The notes beneath the pieces are model-generated. The model was not told where the DNA came from, did not search any database, and saw only the letters and a program-made list of their open reading frames with translations. Shown here in pieces: positions 1-12,300 of a stretch of DNA of 64,000 nt. Source of the DNA: Culex pipiens pallens (Eukaryota; Arthropoda; Insecta; Diptera; Culicidae). Position numbers and translations under genes: made by a program. Position 1 is the stretch's first letter. Each line of letters begins with the position of its first letter. The stretch is from contig NC_068937.1 in the NCBI RefSeq assembly GCF_016801865.2, positions 95,874,500 through 95,938,499 on the forward strand, written 5' to 3'.

Positions 1-3000
1 ACGTCCCCGGTATCGCGAACGTTAGCTCACACTGGCTGTCCAGCAAGAAGCCCAGTAAATTTGCTCCGACGACGCTTCCCAGCCGACCAACCATCATCGA
101 GATGCACACGGCCATGGCCCTGAAATTTTTAGTTAATGTTACTGTTGTATGTTGTTCACAGTTTAGTTAGGATAACCTTAGGTTTGTTGGGTAAAGATCC
201 ACCGTAATGGCTCCAACGACGTTTGTGCAGAATCCGCATAGAAGCAGGATCAGGTAGAACCAAATGGCCAGCAGCGGAATGTTGACGAAGATGACCAACA
301 GTCCAGCAACGGCGCAGCACGTGAAGACAAACACCAAGATCGATAGCCGTCCGACGACGTTGATGATGACTCCGATCAGCGCGAATCCAACCGTGTAGAT
401 TGCCTCCAGGATGAACGAGAATCCGTACGTGGAGATGTCCAACGTTTGGCTGCAGTTTTGCTGGTAGTCGGACTGTTCCGTTGAATTCCGATGGGCGTAG
501 ACAACCTGGCAGACGGTGGTTCTACGGATGCCAGCGTCCTGCGCCTGTGCCATCTGGTTGAGGATTCCCGGAAAGAACATGTACATTCCTTGTGCAGCTA
601 GAGAAGAACCAAACTGTAGGAGGCAGACAATCGTTGTCCTCTTCAGATAGAACCCCCTGAAGAGTGGTGCCGTCTGCTGCCAAATCTGCTCCCACATGGA
701 GTTAGACTCTGTGGACAGCTGGCCCTCATCCGAACTAGCCACGATCCGTTGAATCTCAAGCGGTGCTTCTTTCTTGCCCACATTCATCCGGTGCATCCAC
801 TTTATAGTCTCGATAGCTTCCTTGCTGTTCCCTTGGCTGAACACAAACTTGGGACTCTCGGGAACTCCGAGCAGTGCGATCGCGCTGAACAAGCTGGGCA
901 GTCCGCAAACTACGAGGAACAACCGCCACGGTCGGTACACGACCTCCACGAACGGAATCGTGACCTGCCACGTTTGGTTGATCACGACGAAGGCCACGCC
1001 CGGCAGCAGCAGGCCACCAAGTCCAAACACGGCGGACGCTCCCATGATCGATCGCGACCCGTACTGGCTGGTGTGGTACTCTCCGAGGTACGCGAAGATC
1101 GTGGCCGATGATCCGGAAATGCTGCAAGAAAAAGAAGTCACATCAAATACTCTGGAAATTTTCAACTTGAATCGTTAACCTACAAGAATCCAGTCATGAA
1201 CCGACAGGCGGCCATCGCCCAAAAGTTGGTCATCAAGCTGGACGCCACGGTTGCGGCAAAGGCCGCAAAAAGCGTCGGCACGATCACCCGGCGACGACCC
1301 CGGGTGTCGGCCAGGAAGCCCCACAGGTGGGAGCTTATTATGACCCCGGCAAAGGCGACCGCACCAAGGACGCCCTTTTGCTGCGTGGAAAGGCCCAGGT
1401 CACACTCGGCCACCGCCACCACATAGCTGATGCCGAGCGTTTCCAGCAGGACGGCGGTCAGGATCGTGCCGGACACGGCAATCAGCAAGTAGTTGAAGAG
1501 GCCGAATTCTGGGTGGGGATTGAACAAAACAGTTATTTTAAAACGGTTATTCTAAAACAAACCTTGACTTACTAGTTTGTGCGAGAGCTTCTTCAAATGT
1601 TGGATCCTTGGCATGCTCCAGTGATAGTACCTCTGTTTAATGATGGAAGACAAATCTTAATAAACAAAAACTTCTAATAAATTGTATTCGATGAAAATTA
1701 CAGGAAAATAATTGTAGATAATCATGGCAATTTTAAAATTTCTAAACATGAATTAAAACTAGGATGAGAAATCCACTACTAGCAAAAATATATACATAAA
1801 TTTCGTATGTCAGAGACCAAATTAAATTATTTGTTTTTCACTGGAAACGAATCCGCGTTTAATTCAAATGCATGAAAATTTTACGGGGTTTCTCTCCTTT
1901 CCAGAAATGCCAAGTCAAGTTTTTTTTTTCCCCCATACAAAACTTGCAAATATTGATATATTCTCAAAATTCAAGACAACGTGGCCTCGTCGTGGAACAA
2001 AAACTAAGCGACATTTGAGAGTTCTAACTATATCTGAATGCAGACACAAAGCATCTGTCATAATCGTCATTTTGTTGCGACCATCAGTGAACGCACACGA
2101 AGTTGAAACGAACGAAATGGTCGTGCTCGGCACTGAAGCAGCCGCCCGAAACTAAGGCACATGCTCTCTCAATTCTTCTCCCTCTCGCTCTTTTCTGCGC
2201 GGTGACAGCAATCATTTGAATGCAGCTATGGTGAGTGACCACGTTACGTTCATTCGTTCGTTTGTGAACCAATTGGGTACAAAAGCCCTATGTCAATTTT
2301 TATGTACAACGGTAAAAAAAACAGGATTAAAAACAATTTCTGATCACTTTTTTTCATTTTAATGCAAAAAAAAAATATTGATAAGACAACATTTTTTCGA
2401 TGGATCAATTATGGTCCCCTTGGAACGAGCTGTCAAGTAGGAACTTTTCTGTCAAGAAGGACCGCGAGGTTAATTTTTCCAAATTGATTTGAAAATCCAT
2501 TTTAAACTCTTTGTGGTCGTACAAAGGGTCATTGTACTCAGAAAAATAAGCTTTATCGCTGTAAACAATAATATCAAGAAATCTAAGCTTCATTTTAGGA
2601 CCCAATTAAGGCAGAATATTGGAGCCAGGTGATATAGTGATATAGCGAACGAAGCGGGTCTAGCTCATATCCCTGAACCCAATTTCTTCAAATGACATTT
2701 TCCTAATCTACCATATCCTGCTTTATGGATGGTCCCTTTATGTTTACCATGTTTTCTTTAAATTTCTTAAAAATTCTCCAAAAATGATGTAAAATAATTT
2801 ACCACAATTGACATTTTCAATGAAAAACTAGTAAAATCGATTGTGATTAATTCAGAGTACATTGTGTATTACTTATATATGTATTTTTTTTAAATACTTC
2901 AAAAATTACTTTTTGCTCCTGTCTAAATATTTTTGAATCAAATTCAAAATGCAATTATTTCTGGAGAACCCGAAGTTCATGCTTTCCCTAGAATTGAACA

Positions 3001-4724
3001 TGCGCAATCAATTTTGATAAATGTGTTCTACTGGCAAAGTGATAGAATTATTTCAAAATGAAATATTTTACTACCGAGCAATTCTCTACGAAATCGGCCG
3101 AATTTGACCATTTTTATTTTTTGTATTTTTTGATCTGGCTCAAACTTTGTGGGGGCCTTCCCTAAGACCAAAGAAGCTATTTTGTGTCATTGGTTCTCCC
3201 ATACAAGTCTCCATACAATTTTGGCAGCTGTCCATACAAAAATGGTACGTACATATTCAAACAGCTGTAACTTTTGAGTGAATTTTCTGATCAATTTGGT
3301 GTCTTCGGCAAAGTTGTAGGTATTGTTGAGGACTATTGAGAAAAAATAGGTACACGGGAAAAAATATTTGCCGATTTTTTTATTAACTTTCCAACTCAAT
3401 TTCCCAAAATACATATTTTTTGATTTTCGAGATTTTATGATTTGTTTTAGGGAACAAAAATCCGCAACTTTTGAGCCATAGAGAAGCATGGTCAAAAAAT
3501 CTGCCGCTGAGTTTTGATTTTTGGAAAAAATAGTGATTTTTGGAAAATAAATCGAAATTTCATACAAACATTTCTTTGACTTAATTTGTATATGTAAAAT
3601 TGAATTTGCAATCGAAAAGTACTTTACAGATTTTTTTAATCAAGACCAAACTTTCAAAAGGGCGTTATATTGAATGTTTGGCCCTTTTGAAATGTTGGTC
3701 TTGATTCAAAAAAATTAAAAATATTTTTTCGAAGAGATCAGCAAATTTCACGAATGTTGAATCGGACCATTAATTGCTGAGATATCGACATTGGAATATG
3801 GTGGGTTATTTGGGTGAGACTTAGAAAACTTCAATTTTCCTGTTTCTTTTTCCTTAAGCCGCTGTATCTCAGCAACCAGAGGTCCAATCTTCAATACCTT
3901 TTAGACAATTTTCTGAACTATTCAAAAAAAATATTTTTGGAAATGGTCACTCATGGTCACTATTTTTAAAAATCGAAAAACTGCAAATATTTCGCAAACT
4001 TTCGGTGGCTATATCTTGAAAACGGAGCCCATTATCAAAAAATCTGTAAAGTACTTTTCGATTGCAAATTCAATTTTACATAAAAAAGTTAAGCCAAAAA
4101 AATGTTTGTGTAAAATTTCGATTTGTTTTTCCAAAAATCACTATTTTTTCAAAAAATCATAACTCAGCGGCAGATTTTTTGACCATACTTCTCTATGGCT
4201 CAAAAGTTGCGGATTTTTGTCCCCTAAAACATATCAAATAATCTCTAAAATCAAAAATACGTATTTTGGGAAATTGAGTTTTTGTGAATAAAAAGTTAAT
4301 AAAAAAATCGGCAAATATTTTTTTCCGTGTACCTATTTTTTCTCAATAGTCCTTAACAATACCTACAACTTTGCCGAAGACACCAAATTGATCAGAAAAT
4401 TCACTCAAAAGTTACAGCTGTTTGAATATGTACGTACATTTTTTGTATGGACAGCTGCCATAATTGTATGAAGACTTGTAATGGGGTGAGTAAATGCCAC
4501 AAAATAGCTTCTTTGGTCATAGGGAAGGCCTCCAAAAAGTTTGAGCCAAATAAAAAATACAAATAAAATCCATTTCCGGTTTTGGTAGAGAATTGCTGTA
4601 CCGTATTTTAAATTGATGAAAAAAAATCTAAAATTCAACTAATTTCGAGGAGCATTACTCATAACTATACTAAATCGAACGTTTTGAAAAACTTACCCGG
4701 ATCCTTAGTGTTGTTTTTTTCCAT
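1..4724 (-). CDS. SV2-like major facilitator transporter (partial, C-terminus missing)
   Basis: This is a membrane transporter of the major facilitator superfamily, closest to insect synaptic vesicle glycoprotein 2-like proteins; the substrate is unknown. Coding exons read on the minus strand at 4724-4697 (starts MEKNNTKDP), 1632-1573, 1508-1184, 1121-177 and 119 to the window edge. Every junction has GT..AG and keeps frame, giving about 492 residues before the edge. Visible marks are the TM2-TM3 signature GFLADTRGRRRV, the PESPKF motif after TM6, a long central loop with the conserved KWMHRMNVG stretch, and several hydrophobic TM segments. The start is chosen because the 28-nt first exon splices in frame and is followed by a consensus GTAAGT donor. 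Intron 1 (about 3.06 kb) holds a foldback transposon. A paralogue sits inside Got1 at 10181-15111 with the same exon 2/3 borders. No lesion is seen in this copy. Confidence 0.9.
2269..2608 (-). repeat. Dispersed repeat family, copy 1 of 4
   Basis: The block is recognised by its resemblance to 41668-41955, 59935-60214 and 62888-63523 on the plus strand. Shared landmarks are the words GATAAAGCTTATTTTTCTGA, TTCTTGACAGAAAAG and TTGACATAGGGCTTT. It has no coding potential and no clear terminal repeats. It is probably a short non-autonomous transposon. Confidence 0.7.
3077..4597. mobile_element. Foldback (long inverted repeat) element, family FB-A copy 1
   Basis: The left arm (about 3077-3636) is repeated in inverse orientation at about 4038-4597, with outer ends AGCAATTCTCTAC and GTAGAGAATTGCT and roughly 400 bp between the arms. 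The arms carry the same landmarks, for example the stretch around AAACTTTG-GGGGCCTTCCCT and its complement near 4525. Related copies lie at 54184-55871 (full) and about 6880-7870 (diverged part). There is no transposase. Confidence 0.8.
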
Positions 4725-5549
4725 CGTTTTGCGCTTATATTTTAAGTGCTCACTGCTGTATCACTATCCTTGAAATTGCCGTAATTAAGCTGCGTCAAGT
4801 TCCTACCGGTATTCAACAGCTTTCGTTTTGTCTGAACTAACGCCAACGGATTACCTTATCACTGATACCGAACTAAAGCCACCACCAGCACCGCAAAAAT
4901 CCATCCGACCTGCCTCAACTCTCGACTAGAAATGCGGCAAAATTAAAGTGGCGCACAATTCAATTAGATCCGATCACTTTTTTCACCCACTTCCTACATT
5001 GTGACAGATAACTCTGACCATTGAACAATTAATTTAATCATTAGCTATTAAATGCTAATTACTTAATCGTATTAACGTGTATTAACTATTACATCAATTG
5101 TGACAGGTTAGCATTATCATAACCTGCTAACGTACCTGCGCACTAGCATCCGTTTGTTTTCATCAAAGTTGCTGACCGCGATTTTCACATTTAAATAGAT
5201 CAGTTTTATTTTTGTTTAATTTTAATCATTTTCATATGCATCACCCTTTTTCCCAAAAGTTCGTTATAAGACTAATTAAAAGGCGCCTTTGTCGTCGCGT
5301 TAATTAAGCACAATTGATAGCCACTTGTCTTAAGCCCATCTAAACCACCACTTTAAAGTGAAATTAATCGATCTGTTCCGCTCTCGAGTGTACCCGCTTT
5401 AATCTCTAGAGTTCTACTTCAAATTCGCAATTTTAGCCTTGTGCGTTGTTTTTTTTTACAGAAGAGCTTGGACCAGTTTTCGCACGACCACTTGCCTTCG
5501 AAATCGAACTGCGACTGATCCTATGACGAGAAAGGTTCCGCACTTCGTC

Positions 5550-6065
5550 GCCATCGTGCTAACTTGTCGTACGTGCATTTTGGGCCAATTTGAGTTAAGA
5601 ACGCCATTTTGTGCAGCTCACAATGCCTCACCTTTTGACCTTCACAGATCCCTAAAATTCGATTTCAATCCTGAGATATTCAACAAAAACCGAAAAAACT
5701 CCGTGCATTTTTGTCACTTTACATATGAAAGTAGTTTCAATCTTGTCGTGCTATCTTGTCACTCCATGAAAATTGATGTAAGTGCGACAAAAGGCCAAAG
5801 GGATTTCAGGCCAGGAAAGTCAGGATGCGTTTGTCGCACGTACAAGCTAGACTACCGTAAACATTTGTAATTATAACTCGGGACTCCAGCAACCAACTTC
5901 AACCAAACTTTGGGACAACGCACAGAATGGCCAGCCAAACAAAACGTGTTTATTATTGTTTACTTTGCGTGCTCTCGTTTTTGTATATTCAAGGTCAAAC
6001 ATTAAAACGCGTTTTTCTCGGAACGTCAAAATGGCGGGTGCGACAAGATAGCACGACGACGTCGA
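5550..6065. repeat. Possible MITE with GTGCTANCTTGTCG-type ends
   Basis: The motif CATCGTGCTAACTTGTCG near 5552 reappears inverted as GCGACAAGATAGCACGACG near 6043-6061, with a further internal copy near 5745. This suggests a small foldback or MITE of about 0.5 kb. Borders are uncertain. Confidence 0.35.
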
Positions 6066-6879
6066 CTTGAACGAGATCGTTAAAAAGTGTACTTACTAGA
6101 TCAACACGTGTGCTGCTGCGGCGTAGGACACTTTCGCGGCCATCGATCGACTTGTTGGTTGAAGCAATTTGACGTGCTAATTACTTTTGCTATTTGTGGA
6201 TACTGTTTTCAGTATTATACCGTAATTCTCTAAACTTTTCGTAAAACCACAATAACTCGTGATGGTTATACCATGAAATCATATCAAACCATCTATTACT
6301 GCCCAACCAAGGACACATTTTGGTCGCTGATATTTGCACAAGTAATACCAAAATTTGGTATTTTCATGTCGTTTTTTCAGTCCAGCAGTTTATTCTGGAG
6401 CCAATTAAAACCTAATACCTTTCTTTAGTAAGTAAGGCAAAAAAAACAGAAATTATTACGCAATGCTCGATATGCATCAGAAAAATCTATTCTCATGATA
6501 ATAAAAGTCTATCTGGGTTTTTGCTGATTGGTCATTGAATTTCTCTTAAATTGTCAGGGTGTCATTCACAAATAACGCAATAAAAAAAATCCATTCGAGT
6601 GCCCCCTTTTTATTTCATTAAGGCTATTGCAAATATTTTTCAATTTTTTTCAAATTTTTTGTCTTTCAAACCTTCCAAACCAAACCTTCAAAATCGGCTC
6701 GAAAAATGAGGGTGTGCAAAAATTAACAGTTTCAATGGAATTTTTATTATAATCACCATTAAAATGCATTTCTGTGCGTTTACAGCATGTTCCGGTTTAT
6801 TCAAAGATTATGTGAATAAACTTCAAAATGTGTTTTATCTGATTTTATATGTATTTTTTCAATAATTGATTGCATTTTT

Positions 6880-7870
6880 TATAAACAAGACTAGCATTTC
6901 AAAAGGACGTTATATTGTGTGTTTGCCCCTTTTGAAATGTTAGTCTTGATTAATATTGTTTCCGGAAAGATCGGAAAATTTCACGAATGTTTCATATTTT
7001 AACATTAAGAATCGGACCATTAGTTGCTGATATATCGACATTAGAAAATGGTGGGTTGTTTGGGTGAAACTTGGAAAACATATTTTTTCTTTTTTTTTAA
7101 TCTTGGTATGGCAATATCTCAGCAACTATGGGTCGTATCAACAAAGTTCTAAAAAACAAAATATAGAATTTTTTCTCAGCTTTTTCAAAATATTTTTTTC
7201 AAGAGTGGGCAAACATGGCACTTATTCAATAAAATGAATAACTGCGACTTTTTTCAAAAAAGTTACCTAAAAATAACTATAACTTGAAAACGATTCACTT
7301 TATCAAAATTTCACTTTGGTACTTTTTGATTGCAAATACGATTTTACTTCGAAAAATAAAGTTGAAAAAATTTTGCGACCAATATTTCGATTTAAAAAAA
7401 TAGGATTGACTCAAAAAATCATAACTCGGTCAAAGATTTTTTGCACATTCTGGGAATTTCTGAAAAGTTGGCATTTGATGTTCCCTAAAACAAATCAAAA
7501 AATAAAAATTGTGTTTTTTTGCAAATCAAGTTTTAGTGACAAAAAGGGAAATTAAAAATCACCAAAACAGTTTTTACTGTGTATCTTTTTTTTCTTTGTA
7601 GTCCTTACAACTTTGCCGAAGACACCAAACCGATCAAAAAATTCCTTCAAGACAAGAAGAAGACACCAAACCAATCAAAAAATTCCTTCAAAAGTTACAT
7701 ATTTTTGAATTTTCATACATCATTTTTGTATGGACAGCTGCCAAATTTGTATGGAAAATTATATGGACAAACTAATGATGCAAAATGGCTTCTTTGGGCA
7801 TACCGAAGGCTCAAAAAAATATATACAAAAATAAAAATAAAAAAGACCTATTTCGTAGATAATTGCTCAA
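6880..7870. mobile_element. Diverged partial copy of foldback family FB-A
   Basis: Text here resembles the centre and one arm of the 3077-4597 and 54184-55871 elements: an AAAGG-ACGTTATATTG block near 6900, ATTGCTGATATATCG near 7023, ACTTTGCCGAAGACACC near 7610, and a GGCTTCTTTGG block near 7787. It is more divergent than the other two copies. Confidence 0.6.
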
Positions 7871-7977
7871 TAGCCAATTTTAAGTATTCAAAAGTAAAAC
7901 TAATGTGTTTTTATTTGGATTGAATGCATCTCTAAAGAACAACAATTTTAAACACTAATTTCCAATTTTTGAGAATT

Positions 7978-8470
7978 ATCTCGAAATGCATATTCTTTGA
8001 AATTCTGAAATTAAATTGATTTTATAGATTTTCTTAGAAAAAGTCGGAAATAACATTTTAAAATGGCTATATCTCGAGAACTACATCAGCAAACCTTCTG
8101 AAACTTTACCCAGAGGTACTTGACTGTCATATGAAGCAAAATTTATCATTATCTCGAAATACATATTCTTTAAAGTGCTGAAATTGTATTGATTTTACAG
8201 ATTTTCTTAGAAAAAGTCGGAAATAACATTTTAAAATGGCTGTATCTCGAGAACTACATCAGCAAACCTTCTGAAACTTTGCCCAGAGATACTTGACAGT
8301 CATATGAAGCAAAATTCATCATTATCTCGAAATGCATATTCTTTGAAATGCCGAAATTGTATAGATTGTTTTGGTTTTCTTATTGAAAATCGGATGTAAC
8401 ATCTTAAAAGGGCTGTATCTCGAAAACTACATCAGCGAATGTTTTCATTTTTTGCTCAGAGGTGCGTTAT
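7978..8470 (+). repeat. Tandem repeat, 173 bp period, about 2.8 copies
   Basis: Units start at 7978, 8151 and 8324, each with ATCTCGAAATNCATATTCTT. The period is 173 bp in both steps, with the third unit truncated and more diverged. Non-coding. Confidence 0.85.
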
Positions 8471-9114
8471 GGTGTAAGGAATCGATAGACACCAAAATCT
8501 CGGATTGCATTTTTTTTTTCATAATAGCGGTATTTTGAGCACCGTGGGCATGGTTTTGAGAATCTGGTTCGGGTGGAGTTGGTTTTATTCCCAATTATCA
8601 ACTCCTAGGCAACCTGTTCTGAGAAAGTCTGCAATACGCTAAAATAACTGTCCCCTAACTGACAAATTTTGGTGAAACTGTTCTTGAGGACAAGACTGAA
8701 TAAGGAGGTGGTTAAAAATAGCGAAATCTGTAGTTTACTTTATCCTAAAATATTTCCAATATGTAAATTGCGGTGTTGGAAAAAGAATGATTAGATAGAC
8801 ATTGTACATTTAAAGCAAGGATTTCGGAAAATGCTTTTAGACGTATAAATTTAAAAACTTGATTAACTTTTTGTAATATATGTTTTATTTGCGATACCTA
8901 AAAATGCAATCCTATTGTTTCTAGATAGAAGTGATAATATACCTTTGTATTTATCTGCTGTTATAAATGTGTGTAGTACAAAAATGTTTCGTTATTTTGT
9001 TCTGTTGTGGTTGCAAAATTTTGTACACAGTTTCAAATTCATCTTTTACTTGGTTCATAATATATTGCAGTGGAGGACTTTTGATTGTTGCGATTTTGTA
9101 TAATGGGTTTCGTT

Positions 9115-9120
9115 TTTATT
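9115..9120 (-). terminator. Got1: Candidate polyadenylation signal of Got1
   Basis: AATAAA on the minus strand, about 200 nt past the Got1 stop codon. No other canonical signal is nearer. Confidence 0.5.
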
Positions 9121-9316
9121 GAGTATAGTGCAACTCTGCTAGGCAGATTTATCCAAACAAATCTCACAGCGAAATATGTAAAGCCAAAATTGTTTCTAAC
9201 AAACACAACACCCTCTAAGGACAACACGACAAACGAAGAGATAAGAAAAATGCAACTTCCCGGTGCGTGCAGAAAATGCTTTAAGCAATGCTTTTGGTGG
9301 TTTCCTGGAGGCCTCT

Positions 9317-12300
9317 CTAGATCTTGGAAGCCACACCCTCTCTGGTGACGGCCTCGTGGATGGCCTTGGCCACATACTTGACGTTGCTCTCGTTCAGTCC
9401 GCACATGCTGATTCGGCCCGTCTTCAGCAGGTAGATGCTGAACTCCTTGATCAGGATTTCCACTTGTTTCTCTGTAATTTAAAGTTATTTGTTTGCTTGA
9501 AATCTTAGAGATCTTAACGCAACTCACCGTTCAACCCCGTGTAGGAGAACATTCCAATCTGCTCGGTAATGTGCGTCCAGGTTCCCGGCGTTCCGAGTGC
9601 CACCAGTTCGTCGTACAGCGCCTTCCGCATCGTGATGATCCGCGAGCTCATCGTCTTGATGCAGTCCATCCATTCGGCGCGCAGGGTCGGGTCGTTGAGG
9701 ACTAGGTTAACGATGCGGCTTCCAAAGGCCGGCGGGTTGGAGTACATGCCACGGATCAGCAGCGTGATCTGCGAGGCCACCGCTGCGCTGGTCGTGGAGT
9801 CCTTCTGGACCACGGTCAGGTTACCGATACGTTCGTCTGTTTTGAAAGGGGGAAGGGGAATAAGAAGGTCAAAATCTTCAAACTCAATCATAGGAACAAT
9901 TGTTCATAAGATAACAGCGTGATAATCACTGAGATCGCTACTGTGGCGCTTATCAGTTGACATGAACACAAAAACTTCGCTTGGTCCAGTAGTTAACCCA
10001 GCAGCATCGCATCTTCTATCAACATGCATGAATTACGATCTGCGCGATACGAGACCAGATGGTATCGCTGTGCAAACGGAATGCCCCAGTTCTTAAAGAA
10101 TTACGCTTCGTCGCGTGGTAACTGCAAAGTCCCCTGTCTGGCAGTCTGCTAGTGGAGACTCGATTGAGCAGTTCACAGCAATGGAGAAGTCCGTCGAAAG
10201 TGGAGATCAACCCAAGCGGGTAACCCTCGAGAATGCCCTGGCCTTGACGAGTAAGTAGTTGCGTCTGCAAGAACCAACCAAACTACGATCGATCTCTTGC
10301 AGAGTTTGGCACGTTCAACTACTTGGCGATCGTGATCGCCGGGATGATCATCACGGCCGTCATGCTCGAGACATTGAGCATCAGCTTTGTGATCGCGGTT
10401 GCGGAGTGCGATCTCAATCTGACCACCGAGCAGAAGGGCATTCTAGGAGCGGTAGCGCTGGTCGGTATCATCGTCAGCTCGCATCTGTGGGGCTTCCTGG
10501 CGGACACGCAAGGTCGCCGCAAGGTGATCATTCCGACGATGCTGGCGGGCTGCGGAGTTTCGTTTGTGTCGAGCTTTACCACCGACTTTGCCACGATCAC
10601 CGCGTGCCGATTTCTGACGGGATTCTTGTAAGTTCTAGTACACTTCTCAAGGAATACCACAATCAAGCAAGTTTGGCTATTGCAGGGTTTGCGGAGGTTC
10701 AGCGACCATCTACGCGTACCTGGGAGAATTTCACAGCGATAAAGATCGATCGAGGGCCATCATGGCGGCTTCCTTTGTGTTTGGGATCGGTTGTGTGCTG
10801 TTGCCACGCTTGGGTCGTGTTGGACCATAGCTGGGAGTTTACGATACCGGTGCTGAACATCGTGTATCGACCTTGGCGATTGTTCCTAGTCATCTGCGGT
10901 CTTCCAGGCTTGATCGGTTCCTTCGCGCTGCTACGATTCCCGGAAACTCCGAAATTCGTTCTGAACCAAGGTGATCCCTGTGTGAGACCAGATTCCGTCC
11001 GGGAAATCGCCTGCCGAGGATGACCAGTGCGGACTGACATCCGATCTGGCCGAGTGTCACTCGAGGAAAGAGGACGAGAGCTGGACCTGCTTTGCCAGCT
11101 GTCACCGAACCGTTCGCGTGGCTGCGTCCATGCGCTGTCAGTGCTTGGCTGCGTCGAGCCCAGCTTCGAGGGGCTTATTTGACTACATCCAATGGAGTGC
11201 GTTCGCATTCACCGCAACAGGGTGTATCACTCCACACATCTCTCCTCTTCTCCATAAAAAAACAAAATCTTACAAGTTTTAAGCCACATACTTCTTTTGG
11301 TCCACAATCGGCTCGCTCTTTAGCTGCTAGTCCATGACTCGGTCAACTGTTTTCCCATCTCGGCATTAAAGCTTTTCGGCCAATTTTAGAGCTTGCCCAA
11401 TAAAGTAGTGGTAGTTTGTGAAAGATGTCGCGATATTCAAACCTATCCAATATTTCTCTCAAACTCTCAGTTATACAAGACTAAATTAGCATCAGATAAA
11501 CATCATCAATCTCTGAAAAGATTAAAAAAAAAATACTGCTACGGAAATGTACACATACATAATCAGACACCCAGATATTGCTGCCTTTCTACCTTTCTCT
11601 CTCTCTCACTCTTTCTCTATCTATATTTCTCTATCTAGCTTTTCTCTCTCTCTTTCTCTCTCACTATATCTACCTTTCTCTCTCTCTTTCTACCTTTCTC
11701 TCTCTCTATCTACCTTGCTCTCTCTCTATCTCTCTATCTACCTCTCTCTCTCTCTCTATTTACCTCTCTCTCTCTATCTACCTCTCTCTCTCTATCTACC
11801 TCTCTCTCTCTCTATCTACCTCTCTCTCTCTCTATCTACTTTTCTCTCTCTCTCTCTCTCTACCTTTGTCTATCTCTATTTCTACCTTTCTCTCTCTCTA
11901 CATTTCTCTCTATCTTCCTCTCTATTTCCCTCTCGCTGTTTTTAGTTCCTTCTTTATACAACTATGCTTGTTCTCATAATTCTAACACATTTCCTCGAAA
12001 CGCAATTCTTCGCTACCTTCTAGCCCAAGTTTACGCTTAAAACTTCACTGCTTAGCGTATCGTTACCACCCTATCAAAGCTTTATAGTTTATAGCTAATA
12101 TAGTAACAACAATAGCGGCATTTCAGATTATTACCACGTCAAACCGGCCTACCGTGCCCACGCAACTCAATCTTATCTTAGAACAATCGCGGCCTTCCAG
12201 CCTATTTACCACGGTGGGCTCATCTGACCCACCGTGCCCAACACGATAAAATATTCCACTAATCGCGGCCTTCCAGGCTATTTCCCACGGCGAGCCCATC

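Larger units (their letters stand above)
1633..4696 (-). other. Intron 1 of the SV2-like transporter
   Basis: An AT-rich 3.06 kb intron. It contains a minus-strand copy of a dispersed repeat (about 2269-2608) and a foldback element (3077-4597). Donor GTAAGT lies just below 4697 and the acceptor just above 1632. No extra coding sequence is visible. Confidence 0.75.
4725..9110. other. Intergenic region between Got1 and the SV2-like transporter
   Basis: 4.4 kb without a supported gene. The first 700 bp above the transporter start is single-copy-looking sequence that may hold its 5' UTR and promoter, but I could not place a TSS. The remainder holds an inverted-end repeat (5550-6065), part of a foldback element (6880-7870) and a tandem triplication (7978-8470). 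Confidence 0.6.

Noticed and set aside
3077..4597. Small frames rich in Lys/Phe in the foldback arms as genes
   Set aside because: They recur in inverted arms and in other copies of the element, with no domain.
10979..11238. Exon coding for the MPAVTEPFAWLRPC-type frame
   Set aside because: The same frame occurs at both LTRs; it is LTR sequence, not transporter coding sequence.
11547..11979. Ser/Leu/Tyr-rich frames
   Set aside because: By-product of the CT/CTAT microsatellite.
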